Assembly (NCBI GenBank): GCA_021154945.1
Contig: JAJNQF010000062.1
Coordinates: forward strand, 1-13,802
Length of the DNA stretch: 13,802 nucleotides
From: Sphingomonas sp.
GTDB lineage: Bacteria; Pseudomonadota; Alphaproteobacteria; Sphingomonadales; Sphingomonadaceae
Direction of reading: 5' to 3'
Shown here: in pieces, positions 1 through 6,441 of the stretch
Position numbering within the stretch: the first letter of the stretch is position 1
How the letters are laid out: the number at the start of each line of letters is the position of its first letter
Notes under the pieces: generated by a model
The model's database searches: none
The model's input: only the letters and a program-made list of their open reading frames with translations
Told to the model about the DNA's origin: nothing
Translations under genes and position numbers: made by a program

Positions 1-91
1 GACCGGTCAGCGGCGGGGAACTCGTCACACGTTTATTACATGGATCAGTTTCAAATAAAAACGCAAATCCGAACCTTGTATCGCACGCTGC

Positions 92-117
92 TTGACGCGT
101 AGATGCTGCGATATGAT
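92..117 (+). promoter_or_regulatory. Weak candidate promoter for the receiver-domain gene
   Basis: TTGACG (92-97) and TATGAT (112-117) look like -35 and -10 hexamers. The 14-base spacer is shorter than the usual 16-18, so one of the two boxes may be wrong. An alternative pairing is TTGTAT (76-81) with TAGATG (100-105), 18 bases apart. Either would serve the GTG start at 160. The surrounding bases 28-118 are noticeably more AT-rich than the genes, as expected for a promoter region. Nothing else is recognisable in bases 1-159. Confidence 0.25.
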
Positions 118-159
118 GCCGATTTTACCTCCGCTGCGTGACCCTCCGAGGGGGCGGAA

Positions 160-552
160 GTGAACGTTCTGTTCATCGAAGACGACCGGATGAATCGGCG
201 TGTTGTCAAGGACATGCTCGACGTCGCGGGCGTGACGATGGTCGAGGCGGAGAGCGCCGAACGTGGCCTTGAGATCCTCGACGAGCAGGATTTCGTGATG
301 GTCCTGGTGGACCTGCGGATGCCCGGCATGGATGGCATCACCGCGATCGAACATATCCGCGCCCGACCCGATGCGAAGGCGAAGGTTCCGATCATCGTCG
401 TGACCGCAGACATCGCCCCTGACCTTCGCGAACGGTGCATGGTCGCGGGCGCCGACGACGTGATCTTCAAACCCGTCGCGATGGACGCGTTGTTCGACGC
501 GATGGGTGCCATCCTCGCCCGCGATGCCGCAGGCGACGGGATGATCGACTAG
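160..552 (+). CDS. Single-domain response regulator (CheY/DivK-like receiver)
   Basis: A 130-residue protein made only of a receiver domain, with no DNA-binding or enzymatic output domain. It should relay or sink phosphoryl groups from a histidine kinase and act by protein-protein contact in the cytoplasm. Visible hallmarks are the acidic pocket E7-D8-D9, the phospho-acceptor D51 in DLRMPGMDG, the switch threonine T82 in VTAD, and the invariant K104 in FKP. It starts with GTG at 160, preceded by a GAGGGGG purine run about 5-11 bases upstream. No kinase or phosphotransferase lies within the window, so it is an orphan here and its partner cannot be named. Its stop lies 4 bases from the end of the convergent methyltransferase gene. 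The fold is certain; the pathway is unknown. Confidence 0.93.
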   Translation: MNVLFIEDDRMNRRVVKDMLDVAGVTMVEAESAERGLEILDEQDFVMVLVDLRMPGMDGITAIEHIRARPDAKAKVPIIVVTADIAPDLRERCMVAGADDVIFKPVAMDALFDAMGAILARDAAGDGMID

Positions 553-556
553 CCTC

Positions 557-1414
557 TCAGGCGCGGGGCTTCAGCGCCTCGCCCAGCGACGCGGTCGCGC
601 TGCCACGCCGCGCTGGCTTCGGCTGCGAGGGATCGGGCGACCAGCCGGTCAGGAAGACGATCCGGAACGTCTCGTGCGTGCGCCCGCCGGCATCCGCTGC
701 CTCGGCAAAGGCTGCGAACGTGCGTCCGACCACCGCTGACGTCAGCGGCTGGCGCTGCGCCAGGATATTACCGGCCGCCATGCCACGAAGGTCGCCGAAC
801 AGCCGGCCGAGATCCCGGTAGCCGACATCGAGCGTCTCGACATCGGCGACCGGCAACGCGAACCCGGCCCGCATGAGCAGGTCACCGGAGGATCGCACGT
901 CGATCTGCGGATGGAGCCGTGCCGCCGGGCGATCGCCCTCCGCGGTCCGAAGCGCAGTGCGCAGTGCCGGCAGACTCCCCGCGCCGACGAACGCGCCGAG
1001 GAACAGGCCATCGGGACGCAGCACGCGGCGGATCAGCGACAGCGCGCCCGGCAGGTCGGCGACCTGATCGAGTATGCCCGCGCTCACCACCAGATCGAAC
1101 GAGGAATCGGCGAAGGGCAGCCGGTCCTCGTCCGCCTGCACGCCGCCCGACCGCGCGGCAAAGGCATATCCCGGATCGCAGCGCGCGACGCGGGCACCCG
1201 GCGGAGCGACGAAGCTTCCGTCGAAACAGCCGAGATCGAGAACGTCCGCGAAGTCCCGCGTCACGGCGTCAAGGCGTTCGGCGATGCCGTCGAGCATAGT
1301 CGCGCGCAGGAAATCATGCTCGGCATAGCCGGGCGCGGCCCTGTCGCGGCGCAGGCGGCGGGCGGCCCGGTCGAAGATTTCCGGGGCGGCATTTTCTGAA
1401 ACGATATCGGACAC
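557..1414 (-). CDS. Class I SAM-dependent methyltransferase, BioC/NDUFAF5-like
   Basis: A Rossmann-fold SAM-binding protein of about 285 residues from a GTG start at 1414. The SAM-binding motif VLDLGCFDG lies at residues 58-66, the acidic PFADSSFDLVVS segment at about 100-111, and LRPDG at about 132-136. The N-terminal IFDRAARRLRRDRAA segment is typical of alphaproteobacterial relatives annotated as BioC-like or related to the mitochondrial complex I assembly factor NDUFAF5. It could therefore act on an acyl carrier or on a protein arginine, and sequence does not decide. An ATG at 1492 would add 26 poorly motivated residues and would overlap the comF-like start within a CATG. I prefer 1414, which leaves room for divergent promoters. 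The gene is divergent from the comF-like gene and convergent with the receiver gene. Confidence 0.85.
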   Translation of the reverse strand: MSDIVSENAAPEIFDRAARRLRRDRAAPGYAEHDFLRATMLDGIAERLDAVTRDFADVLDLGCFDGSFVAPPGARVARCDPGYAFAARSGGVQADEDRLPFADSSFDLVVSAGILDQVADLPGALSLIRRVLRPDGLFLGAFVGAGSLPALRTALRTAEGDRPAARLHPQIDVRSSGDLLMRAGFALPVADVETLDVGYRDLGRLFGDLRGMAAGNILAQRQPLTSAVVGRTFAAFAEAADAGGRTHETFRIVFLTGWSPDPSQPKPARRGSATASLGEALKPRA

Positions 1415-1490
1415 GTCTGCGCTTGTGCCGTGGTCGCGCCGCGCCGACAAGCTCTGAGGTAGAACGCGGGTCGCGTGGCGGGAGGTCTGC

Positions 1491-2213
1491 ATGAGGATAC
1501 GCGACCCTTTCCGTCACATCGTCGGGTTCGCCCTGCCACCGCGCTGCCCCGGTTGCGGCGTGCCCGTCGCGGAGGATCACCGGTTCTGCGCGATCTGCTG
1601 GACCGCACTGCGGTTTCTCGGTCCGCCATGGTGCGCGCGCTGCAACCGACCCTTCGCGTTCGATCGCGGCGAGGGCGCGTGCTGCGCGGCCTGCCTCGCC
1701 GCACCGCCGCGTCACGCCGGAGTCCGCGCTGCGGTCGCTTACGGGCCGATCGCGCGCACGCTGGCGCTGCGGCTGAAATATGGCGGCCGGATCGCCTTTG
1801 CCGAGACGATGGCGCGGCAGATGCGGCGATTGCTGCCCCCCGACACCGATCTTCTCGTCCCCGTGCCGCTGCACCGCTGGCGGATCTGGTCGCGCGGCTT
1901 CAATCAGGCCGCGTTGATCGCCGACGCCGTCGCGCTGTTGTCGGGCGTGCGCCACGATCGCAACGTCCTGATCCGCAAGCGCCGCACCATCCTGTTGCGC
2001 GGCCTGGGCGGTCGTCAGCGCGCCAAGGCCGTGGCCGGCGCGTTCGGCGTGGCCGCTTCCGATCGCGTGCGAGGCAGGGCGATCGTGCTGATCGACGACG
2101 TCTACACCAGCGGCGCGACCGCCGACGCGTGCACGCGCGCGCTGTTGAAGGCAGGCGCGCGATCGGTGACGATTCTATGCTGGGCACGCGTCCTCTCGTC
2201 GCCGGACGATTGA
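1491..2213 (+). CDS. ComF family phosphoribosyltransferase-like protein
   Basis: A 240-residue cytoplasmic protein. The N-terminal half carries cysteine pairs that probably bind zinc: C19/C22, C33/C36, C48/C51 and C64-C65/C68. The C-terminal half is a phosphoribosyltransferase fold with the PRPP-binding signature VLIDDVYTSGAT at residues 199-210. The segment PVPLHRWRIWSRGFNQA (124-140) is highly characteristic of ComF proteins. ComF takes part in DNA uptake in naturally competent bacteria, but homologues are widespread in non-competent species, so competence is not implied. The ATG at 1491 has a good ribosome-binding site (GGGAGG, 1480-1485). It is the first gene of the plus-strand series through DUF1178, with 32 bases before grxC. 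Confidence 0.92.
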   Translation: MRIRDPFRHIVGFALPPRCPGCGVPVAEDHRFCAICWTALRFLGPPWCARCNRPFAFDRGEGACCAACLAAPPRHAGVRAAVAYGPIARTLALRLKYGGRIAFAETMARQMRRLLPPDTDLLVPVPLHRWRIWSRGFNQAALIADAVALLSGVRHDRNVLIRKRRTILLRGLGGRQRAKAVAGAFGVAASDRVRGRAIVLIDDVYTSGATADACTRALLKAGARSVTILCWARVLSSPDD

Positions 2214-2245
2214 CAAGCGCAGGGCGAAACCACACCTCCGCCTAC

Positions 2246-2500
2246 ATGGCTAAAGTCGAAATCTACACCAAAGCGTTCTGCCCGTACTGCACGCGCGCGC
2301 TGAAACTCCTCGCATCGAAGGGCGTCGAACCCGAGCAATTCGACGTCACCATGGGTGGCCCGAAAAAGGCCGAGATGGTCGAGCGGTCGGGCGGTCGCAA
2401 CACGATGCCGCAGGTCTTTATCGACGGTAAGCATATCGGCGGGTCCGACGATCTCGCCGCGCTCGACGCCAAGGGTGGCCTCGACCCTCTCCTCGCCTGA
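2246..2500 (+). CDS. grxC: Glutaredoxin 3 (GrxC)
   Basis: An 84-residue dithiol glutaredoxin that uses glutathione to reduce protein disulfides and mixed disulfides in the cytoplasm. The redox motif CPYC is at residues 12-15, the cis-proline motif TMPQVFIDG at 53-61, and the glutathione-contacting GGSDD at 65-69. The length is normal for bacterial Grx3. The reading frame is open far upstream, through the comF-like gene, but only the ATG at 2246 yields the canonical MAKVEIYTKAFCPYC start. No strong Shine-Dalgarno sequence precedes it, so translation may depend on coupling to the upstream gene. Its stop overlaps the next start as TGATG (last base 2500), so the Nit1-like enzyme is co-translated. 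Confidence 0.96.
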   Translation: MAKVEIYTKAFCPYCTRALKLLASKGVEPEQFDVTMGGPKKAEMVERSGGRNTMPQVFIDGKHIGGSDDLAALDAKGGLDPLLA

Positions 2501-3327
2501 TGACCAGGATCGGCGTTCTCCAGATGACGAGCGGGATCGATCCCGCCGTCAACGCCGAAACATTGGTCGGTGCGATCGGTGAAGCTGGAGCGGCCGGCGC
2601 AGCGATGTTGTTCACCCCCGAGATGTCGGGGCTGATCGACCGCGATCGTACGCGGGGTGCGGCGTCGATCGTCACCGAAGACGCCGATCCCGTGCTGGCG
2701 GCGGTGCGTGCCGCCGCCGCCAACTCCGGCGTCTGGGTGCACCTCGGCTCGCTCGCGGTCCGCCGCCCGGATGGCAAGTTCGCCAATCGCGGGTTCGTCA
2801 TCGATCCTGCCGGTGCGATCCGTGCCCGCTACGACAAGCTGCACCTGTTCGACGTCGACCTTCCGACGGGCGAAAGCTGGCGGGAGTCCGCGGCTTATGT
2901 CGGCGGCGAAACGGCGGTCGTGGTCGATACGCCGGCCGGCCGATTAGGTGCGTCGATCTGCTACGACCTCCGCTTCGCCGATCTCTACCGGGCGCTGAGC
3001 AATGCCGGCGCGACGATGCTCTCCGTTCCCGCCGCCTTCACCCGACCGACCGGCGCCGCGCACTGGCACGTCCTGCTGCGCGCACGCGCGATCGAGGCCG
3101 GCGCGTTCGTCGTCGCGGCGGCACAGACCGGCGTGCATCAGGACGGGCGCGAGACATACGGCCATTCGCTCGTCGTCGATCCGTGGGGCGAGGTGATCCT
3201 CGACATGGGCGAGGCAGCCGGACTGGGGTTCGCGGAGAACGATCTGGAACGGGTCGAGCAGGTCCGCGCACGCATCCCCGCGATCGCGCATCGTCGGGCC
3301 ATTCCCCCCGTCACGACCGTGGCATGA
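2500..3327 (+). CDS. Carbon-nitrogen hydrolase, Nit1-like (probable deaminated-glutathione amidase)
   Basis: A 275-residue single-domain nitrilase-superfamily amidase. The Glu-Lys-Cys catalytic triad is visible: E41 in TPEMS, K113 in YDKLHLFDVD, and C154 in SICYDLRF. The YDKLHLFDVD form and the full-length match point to the Nit1/YbeM branch, which removes the amide from deaminated glutathione, a side product of transaminases. The position directly after glutaredoxin supports a glutathione-linked role. The alternative is an omega-amidase or general amide hydrolase, as family members are easily mis-assigned. It starts with ATG at 2500, overlapping the grxC stop. Its own stop overlaps the DUF1178 start as ATGA at 3324-3327. 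Family call firm, substrate inferred. Confidence 0.93.
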   Translation: MTRIGVLQMTSGIDPAVNAETLVGAIGEAGAAGAAMLFTPEMSGLIDRDRTRGAASIVTEDADPVLAAVRAAAANSGVWVHLGSLAVRRPDGKFANRGFVIDPAGAIRARYDKLHLFDVDLPTGESWRESAAYVGGETAVVVDTPAGRLGASICYDLRFADLYRALSNAGATMLSVPAAFTRPTGAAHWHVLLRARAIEAGAFVVAAAQTGVHQDGRETYGHSLVVDPWGEVILDMGEAAGLGFAENDLERVEQVRARIPAIAHRRAIPPVTTVA

Positions 3328-3755
3328 TCGTCTTCGACCTCAAATGCAGCGGCGAGCACGTGTTCGAGGCATGGTTCGCCTCGAGCGACGCGTATGAGAC
3401 GCAACGCGCCGCCGGCCATGTTCGCTGCCCGCTCTGCGACGACGGCGACGTCATCAAGGCACCGATGGCGCCCTCGATCCTGTCCAAGGGCAACGCTAGG
3501 CAGTCGCCGCCCAGTCCGGCAATGGTGAAGGCGGCGATGACGCTGATCGCCAAGCAACAAGCCAAGGCGCTGGAGTCCTCCGAATGGGTCGGCACCGCGT
3601 TTGCCGATCGCGCCCGCGCCATGCATCTCGGCGAAGAGAAACACGCCACCATCCACGGCCAGGCGAGCCTCGCCGAAGCAAAGGCTCTCGTCGACGAAGG
3701 CGTACCCGTTGCCCCGCTACCGATGCCCGTGATCCCGCCGACCAAGGCGAACTGA
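3324..3755 (+). CDS. DUF1178 family protein
   Basis: A 143-residue protein recognised by its DUF1178 features. The N-terminus is MIVFDLKCSGEHVFEAWF, followed by a zinc-ribbon-like CPLC (C35, C38; another Cys at C8). The C-terminal half contains VGTAFADRARAMHLGEE and a GQASLAEAKALVDEGVPVAPLP segment, both characteristic of the family. No biochemical function is established for the family. The cysteine pattern suggests metal binding (inference). It is the last gene of the comF-grxC-nit series and overlaps the Nit1-like stop by 4 bases, so translational coupling is likely. The tRNA-Ser gene on the opposite strand ends 18 bases downstream. No obvious hairpin terminator is seen in that gap. Confidence 0.92.
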   Translation: MIVFDLKCSGEHVFEAWFASSDAYETQRAAGHVRCPLCDDGDVIKAPMAPSILSKGNARQSPPSPAMVKAAMTLIAKQQAKALESSEWVGTAFADRARAMHLGEEKHATIHGQASLAEAKALVDEGVPVAPLPMPVIPPTKAN

Positions 3756-3773
3756 CGCACTATCGACGGGTGC

Positions 3774-3863
3774 TGGCGGAAGAGGTGGGATTCGAACCCA
3801 CGGATGAGTTACCCCATCGCTGGTTTTCAAGACCAGTTCCTTAAACCACTCGGACACTCTTCC
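3774..3863 (-). tRNA. tRNA-Ser(UGA)
   Basis: A 90-nt class II tRNA read on the minus strand. The 5' acceptor strand GGAAGAG (complement of 3857-3863) pairs with CTCTTCC near the 3' end. The discriminator G and an encoded CCA occupy 3774-3777. The anticodon stem CTGGT/ACCAG closes the loop CTTGAAA, giving anticodon UGA (plus-strand 3827-3829), which reads UCA and other UCN serine codons. The T-loop GGGATTCGAACCC and an extended variable arm between about 3800 and 3819 are typical of serine tRNAs. It stands alone, not in a tRNA array. Confidence 0.97.
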
Positions 3864-3893
3864 GTACCGGCGCTAGGACGAGCCGGACGACGG

Positions 3894-3922
3894 CGTCTAA
3901 GCGGAGAGCGGCGCGATCGCAA
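3894..3922 (-). promoter_or_regulatory. Candidate promoter of tRNA-Ser
   Basis: Read on the minus strand, TTGCGA (plus 3917-3922) and TAGACG (plus 3894-3899) are separated by exactly 17 bases. The -10 box ends about 31 bases before the mature tRNA 5' end, a sensible leader for RNase P processing. The boxes match the sigma-70 consensus only in part, so this is a proposal based on spacing and position. Confidence 0.35.
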
Positions 3923-3956
3923 CCGTTGCTATGCGCCGCCGCATCGCCGCATCCGA

Positions 3957-3986
3957 TTGCGCGGGGGGCGGGCGGTCCGCTAGGCT
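3957..3986 (+). promoter_or_regulatory. Candidate promoter giving a leaderless mRNA
   Basis: TTGCGC (3957-3962) and TAGGCT (3981-3986) are separated by 18 bases. The -10 ends only 6 bases before the ATG at 3993, so transcription would begin at or next to the start codon. The short gene downstream also lacks any purine-rich ribosome-binding site, which fits a leaderless transcript. The hexamers are imperfect. Confidence 0.3.
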
Positions 3987-3992
3987 GTTCGC

Positions 3993-4256
3993 ATGGACCT
4001 AGACGCGATTTCGCACCACTTCTTCGGCACGACCGACATCGACACGCTCAGCCCCGAGGCGCTGGAAGCGGGACGCGACCGCGTGTCGCTGGCGTTCGGC
4101 ACCGAGCGCGATGCCGGTCGACGGTTCGCGTTATGGGCGGTGTTGCGCGCGACCGGCGATGCGCCCGATCCGACACGCGCGTTCAAGGACCCGCGGGAGC
4201 AGCGCGCGGCGCAGATGTATGCGTCCGCGATCGGTATGGCCGGCGCAGACGACTAG
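3993..4256 (+). CDS. Small hypothetical protein, 87 aa
   Basis: I do not recognise a family. The 87-residue protein is soluble-looking, with no signal peptide or membrane segment. It has a helical, charged C-terminal half rich in Arg, Ala and Asp, ending in AQMYASAIGMAGADD. A central segment DAGRRFALWAVLRATGDAPDP looks like an amphipathic helix followed by a Pro-rich turn. Codon use matches the neighbours (G/C at third positions) and the gene is flanked by, not overlapping, other genes, which supports it being real. No Shine-Dalgarno sequence precedes ATG 3993. It ends 4 bases from the convergent 50-residue gene. The function is unknown. Confidence 0.7.
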   Translation: MDLDAISHHFFGTTDIDTLSPEALEAGRDRVSLAFGTERDAGRRFALWAVLRATGDAPDPTRAFKDPREQRAAQMYASAIGMAGADD

Positions 4257-4260
4257 ACGT

Positions 4261-4413
4261 TCAGGCCGCGCGGCGTTCCAGCAGCGCACGGTCGATCCGC
4301 CGGATCAGGTCCGCGATCGGGGGTACGTCATACCCGGTAGCGAGATCGCCATGCCGCGGCGACGCGCACATCCGCTTGCCGACCAGCGCGAAGACATCCT
4401 GTTTCTGTGCCAT
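4261..4413 (-). CDS. Small hypothetical protein, 50 aa
   Basis: An unrecognised 50-residue protein starting MAQKQDVFALVGKRM and ending DLIRRIDRALLERRAA. The ATG at 4413 is preceded, 8 bases upstream, by a good ribosome-binding site (GGAAGGGA on the minus strand), which is why I choose it over the in-frame ATG at 4452. The C-terminal 20 residues should form an amphipathic, Arg-rich helix. There is no signal peptide or membrane segment. It faces the 87-residue gene across 4 bases and is divergent from the flavoprotein gene. The AT-rich TTAA motifs upstream may regulate it. It could be a small regulatory or adaptor protein, but nothing in the sequence proves that. Confidence 0.6.
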   Translation of the reverse strand: MAQKQDVFALVGKRMCASPRHGDLATGYDVPPIADLIRRIDRALLERRAA

Positions 4414-4455
4414 CGATCCGGTCCCTTCCGATCGCGCGACTATGCCGGCCAAGCG

Positions 4456-4494
4456 TTAACCAAAGGTTTTGGGCGAATTTGGATCTGGTTAACC
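4456..4494. promoter_or_regulatory. Candidate CtrA-like TTAA sites in a divergent intergenic region
   Basis: The 184-base gap between the 50-residue gene and the flavoprotein gene contains two TTAAC-type motifs in otherwise very GC-rich DNA. One is TTAA (4456-4459), followed after 7 bases by TTTT (4467-4470), a degenerate version of the alphaproteobacterial CtrA site TTAA-N7-TTAA. The other is a palindromic GGTTAACC at 4487-4494. The two TTAA cores are 33 bases apart, about three helical turns. CtrA control is an inference. The rest of the gap shows nothing clear. Confidence 0.3.
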
Positions 4495-4597
4495 GTCGCC
4501 GAGGCCCAGACACGCAACGCTCGCGGCGTTCCGGCGTTCTACTGGCACAGCGGCCGTATCGCATGGTTCGCAGCGCGCGGGGATTGATCCACTGGCC

Positions 4598-5701
4598 ATG
4601 ACATCACCGGCACGATCGCCCGCACATCCACAGGGTTGGACGACGTTGGAGGCGGTCCGCGCGCTGGCAGCCGACTGGGATCGCACCAACGGAGACGAGG
4701 TGTTCCCCGCCGAGCGCGTCGCCGCGCTGCACGAGGTAGGAGCGCTTGCCGGTTTCGTCGACGTCTCGTCTCCCGAACGGACCGACGCGCTGGTCGACGT
4801 ATTGCGCGCCATCGGTGGCGCCGATCTCAGCCTCGGTCGCGTGTTCGAGGGCCATGTGAACGCGGCGCAGCTCGTGTCGGCCTATGGCGACGACGCCCAG
4901 CGGCGGACGTTGGAGAGCGATCTCGAGGCTGGTCGCGTCTACGGGGTCTGGAACACCGAGCCGCAGCCCGGTCTGTCGATCCGCCCGGACGGCGACGGTC
5001 GCTGGCTGCTCCAGGGCCGCAAGAGTTTCGCAACCGGGGCGGGGCACCTCGGTCGCATCCTGGTGACCGCGCGGGACGCGACCGGCGGCAAGCAACTCGT
5101 CCTCGTCCCGATCGCTGGCGAAACCGCGCGCGCGGACAATAGCGGATGGCAGGTTCGCGGCATGCGCGGCACGTGCAGCGGCCTGTTCGATTTCTCCGAC
5201 ATGCCGATCGGTGCCGAGGGCATGATCGGCGCCCCCGACGTGTACGAAACCGAGCCGCGGTTCAGTGCCGGCGCATGGCGGTTCACCGCGGTCCAGCTCG
5301 GCGCGGTCGAGGCGCTGGTCCGGCATCTGCGCGATCACCTCGTCGCGACCGGCAAGGGCGACGACGCGGTCCAGCGTGCGCGGTTCGCCACCTGCCTGAC
5401 GGAGACGCGCAGCGCCGGCCTCTGGGTACGTCGCGCCGCGCATCTGGCGGAGGCGCACGCGACCGAGGCGATCCCGTTCGTGCTGATGACCCGCGGCATC
5501 GTCGAGGAGGCGGGGCTGAAGACGATGGAGGCGGCGGCGCGCTCGGTCGGTACCGCGTCCTTCTTCGCCGCCAGCCGGATCGACCGGATCACCCGCGATC
5601 TCGGGCTGTATTTGCGTCAGCCGGTGCCCGACCAGGCACGCGATCGGGCGGCGGCGGCATGGCTGGAGGAGGATTGCTGGGGCGACGATCGGTGGTGGTA
5701 G
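4598..5701 (+). CDS. Acyl-CoA dehydrogenase-fold flavoprotein
   Basis: A 367-residue protein with the acyl-CoA dehydrogenase architecture: N-terminal helical domain (about 1-115), central beta domain with WNTEP (118-122) and GRKSFATG (140-147), and C-terminal helical bundle (about 225-360). The C-terminal RDLGLYLRQPVPD (333-345) resembles the DszC/flavin-monooxygenase branch. The YEGT-type segment that places the catalytic Glu of medium-chain dehydrogenases is not visible. It may therefore be a flavin-dependent oxidase or monooxygenase, or an atypical dehydrogenase, rather than a beta-oxidation enzyme. It starts at ATG 4598 with only a weak GGGGA about 14 bases upstream. Its stop meets the PIG-L gene, and with the NodS-like gene it forms a tight operon in an apparent glycoside-modifying block. 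Confidence 0.85.
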   Translation: MTSPARSPAHPQGWTTLEAVRALAADWDRTNGDEVFPAERVAALHEVGALAGFVDVSSPERTDALVDVLRAIGGADLSLGRVFEGHVNAAQLVSAYGDDAQRRTLESDLEAGRVYGVWNTEPQPGLSIRPDGDGRWLLQGRKSFATGAGHLGRILVTARDATGGKQLVLVPIAGETARADNSGWQVRGMRGTCSGLFDFSDMPIGAEGMIGAPDVYETEPRFSAGAWRFTAVQLGAVEALVRHLRDHLVATGKGDDAVQRARFATCLTETRSAGLWVRRAAHLAEAHATEAIPFVLMTRGIVEEAGLKTMEAAARSVGTASFFAASRIDRITRDLGLYLRQPVPDQARDRAAAAWLEEDCWGDDRWW

Positions 5702-6441
5702 CGCCGGGCCATCGCGCCTGGAGCACACTCTTCCGTCGCGCCCGACCGATGTCCGCCAAGGCAGCCGCGGCGCAAGGTCCGTGGCTGATCCTCGCGCCGC
5801 ATCCCGATGACGAGACGCTCGGCTGTGGTGCACTGATCGCCGCGCTCGCTGCCAGCGGGGGACGCGCGCATACCGCATTCGTGACCGATGGCGCGGGATC
5901 ACACCCCGACGCACCGGGTTGGAGCCGCACGCGTATCGCCGGGTTACGCCGTACCGAAGCCGCCGCCGCGTTGCGCCTGCTGGGCGGAGAGGCCCCGCTG
6001 CATCTCGACTGGCCCGATGCGGCCCCGCCGAAACCCGGCGACCCGCGCTTCGAACGCACCGCGGATCGCCTGGCGACCTGGTGTCGCGCCCGCGATATAC
6101 GCCGGATCGCGGTAACGTGGGACGGCGAGCCGCACTGCGATCACGAGGCCGCCGCAGCCCTCGCCGATGCAGTCGCGCGGCGTATAGCGGTTCGCCTGTA
6201 TCACTATGTCGTCTGGGGCTGGACCGTTGCGGACGTAGTCGAGCGTGTCCGCCGTCACCGCGTCGTCTCGATCGACACGGCGGCGGCCAGGCCGCAACAA
6301 CGTCGCGCGATGGCATGCCACCGCAGCCAGCGCGGCGGGCGTATCGTCGGTGCCGCTGAGAACTTCCGCCTCCCCGACAGGATGCTCCGTCTGCTCGATC
6401 GGCCCACAACCCTATTGCTGGAGATCCCCCGTGCGTCGTGA
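5692..6441 (+). CDS. PIG-L family de-N-acetylase
   Basis: A zinc-dependent deacetylase of the PIG-L/LmbE/MshB family. Members remove acetyl groups from N-acetylglucosamine attached to lipids, inositol or small thiols. From the GTG at 5692 it has 249 residues. The metal-binding motif APHPDDETLGCG begins at residue 35 (H37, D39-D40-E41), and the third ligand region is H148-C-D-H151. The start is uncertain. GTG at 5692 or 5695 overlaps the flavoprotein stop, TTG 5674 sits just after a GGAGG, and ATG 5749 would give 230 residues and still keep all motifs. The protein is cytoplasmic, with no signal peptide or membrane segment. The NodS-like gene starts inside its last codons. The substrate is presumably an N-acetylated sugar made or used by the nearby glycosyltransferase. 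Confidence 0.9.
   Translation: MVVAPGHRAWSTLFRRARPMSAKAAAAQGPWLILAPHPDDETLGCGALIAALAASGGRAHTAFVTDGAGSHPDAPGWSRTRIAGLRRTEAAAALRLLGGEAPLHLDWPDAAPPKPGDPRFERTADRLATWCRARDIRRIAVTWDGEPHCDHEAAAALADAVARRIAVRLYHYVVWGWTVADVVERVRRHRVVSIDTAAARPQQRRAMACHRSQRGGRIVGAAENFRLPDRMLRLLDRPTTLLLEIPRAS

Noticed and set aside
51..512. Minus-strand frames over the receiver-domain gene
   Set aside because: The plus-strand receiver has all catalytic residues. The antisense frames are low-complexity Ser/Arg-rich sequence.
1415..1492. ATG at 1492 as methyltransferase start
   Set aside because: It adds 26 residues without family resemblance, overlaps the comF-like start, and would leave no space for divergent promoters. 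GTG 1414 fits the family N-terminus better, though it has a weak ribosome-binding site.
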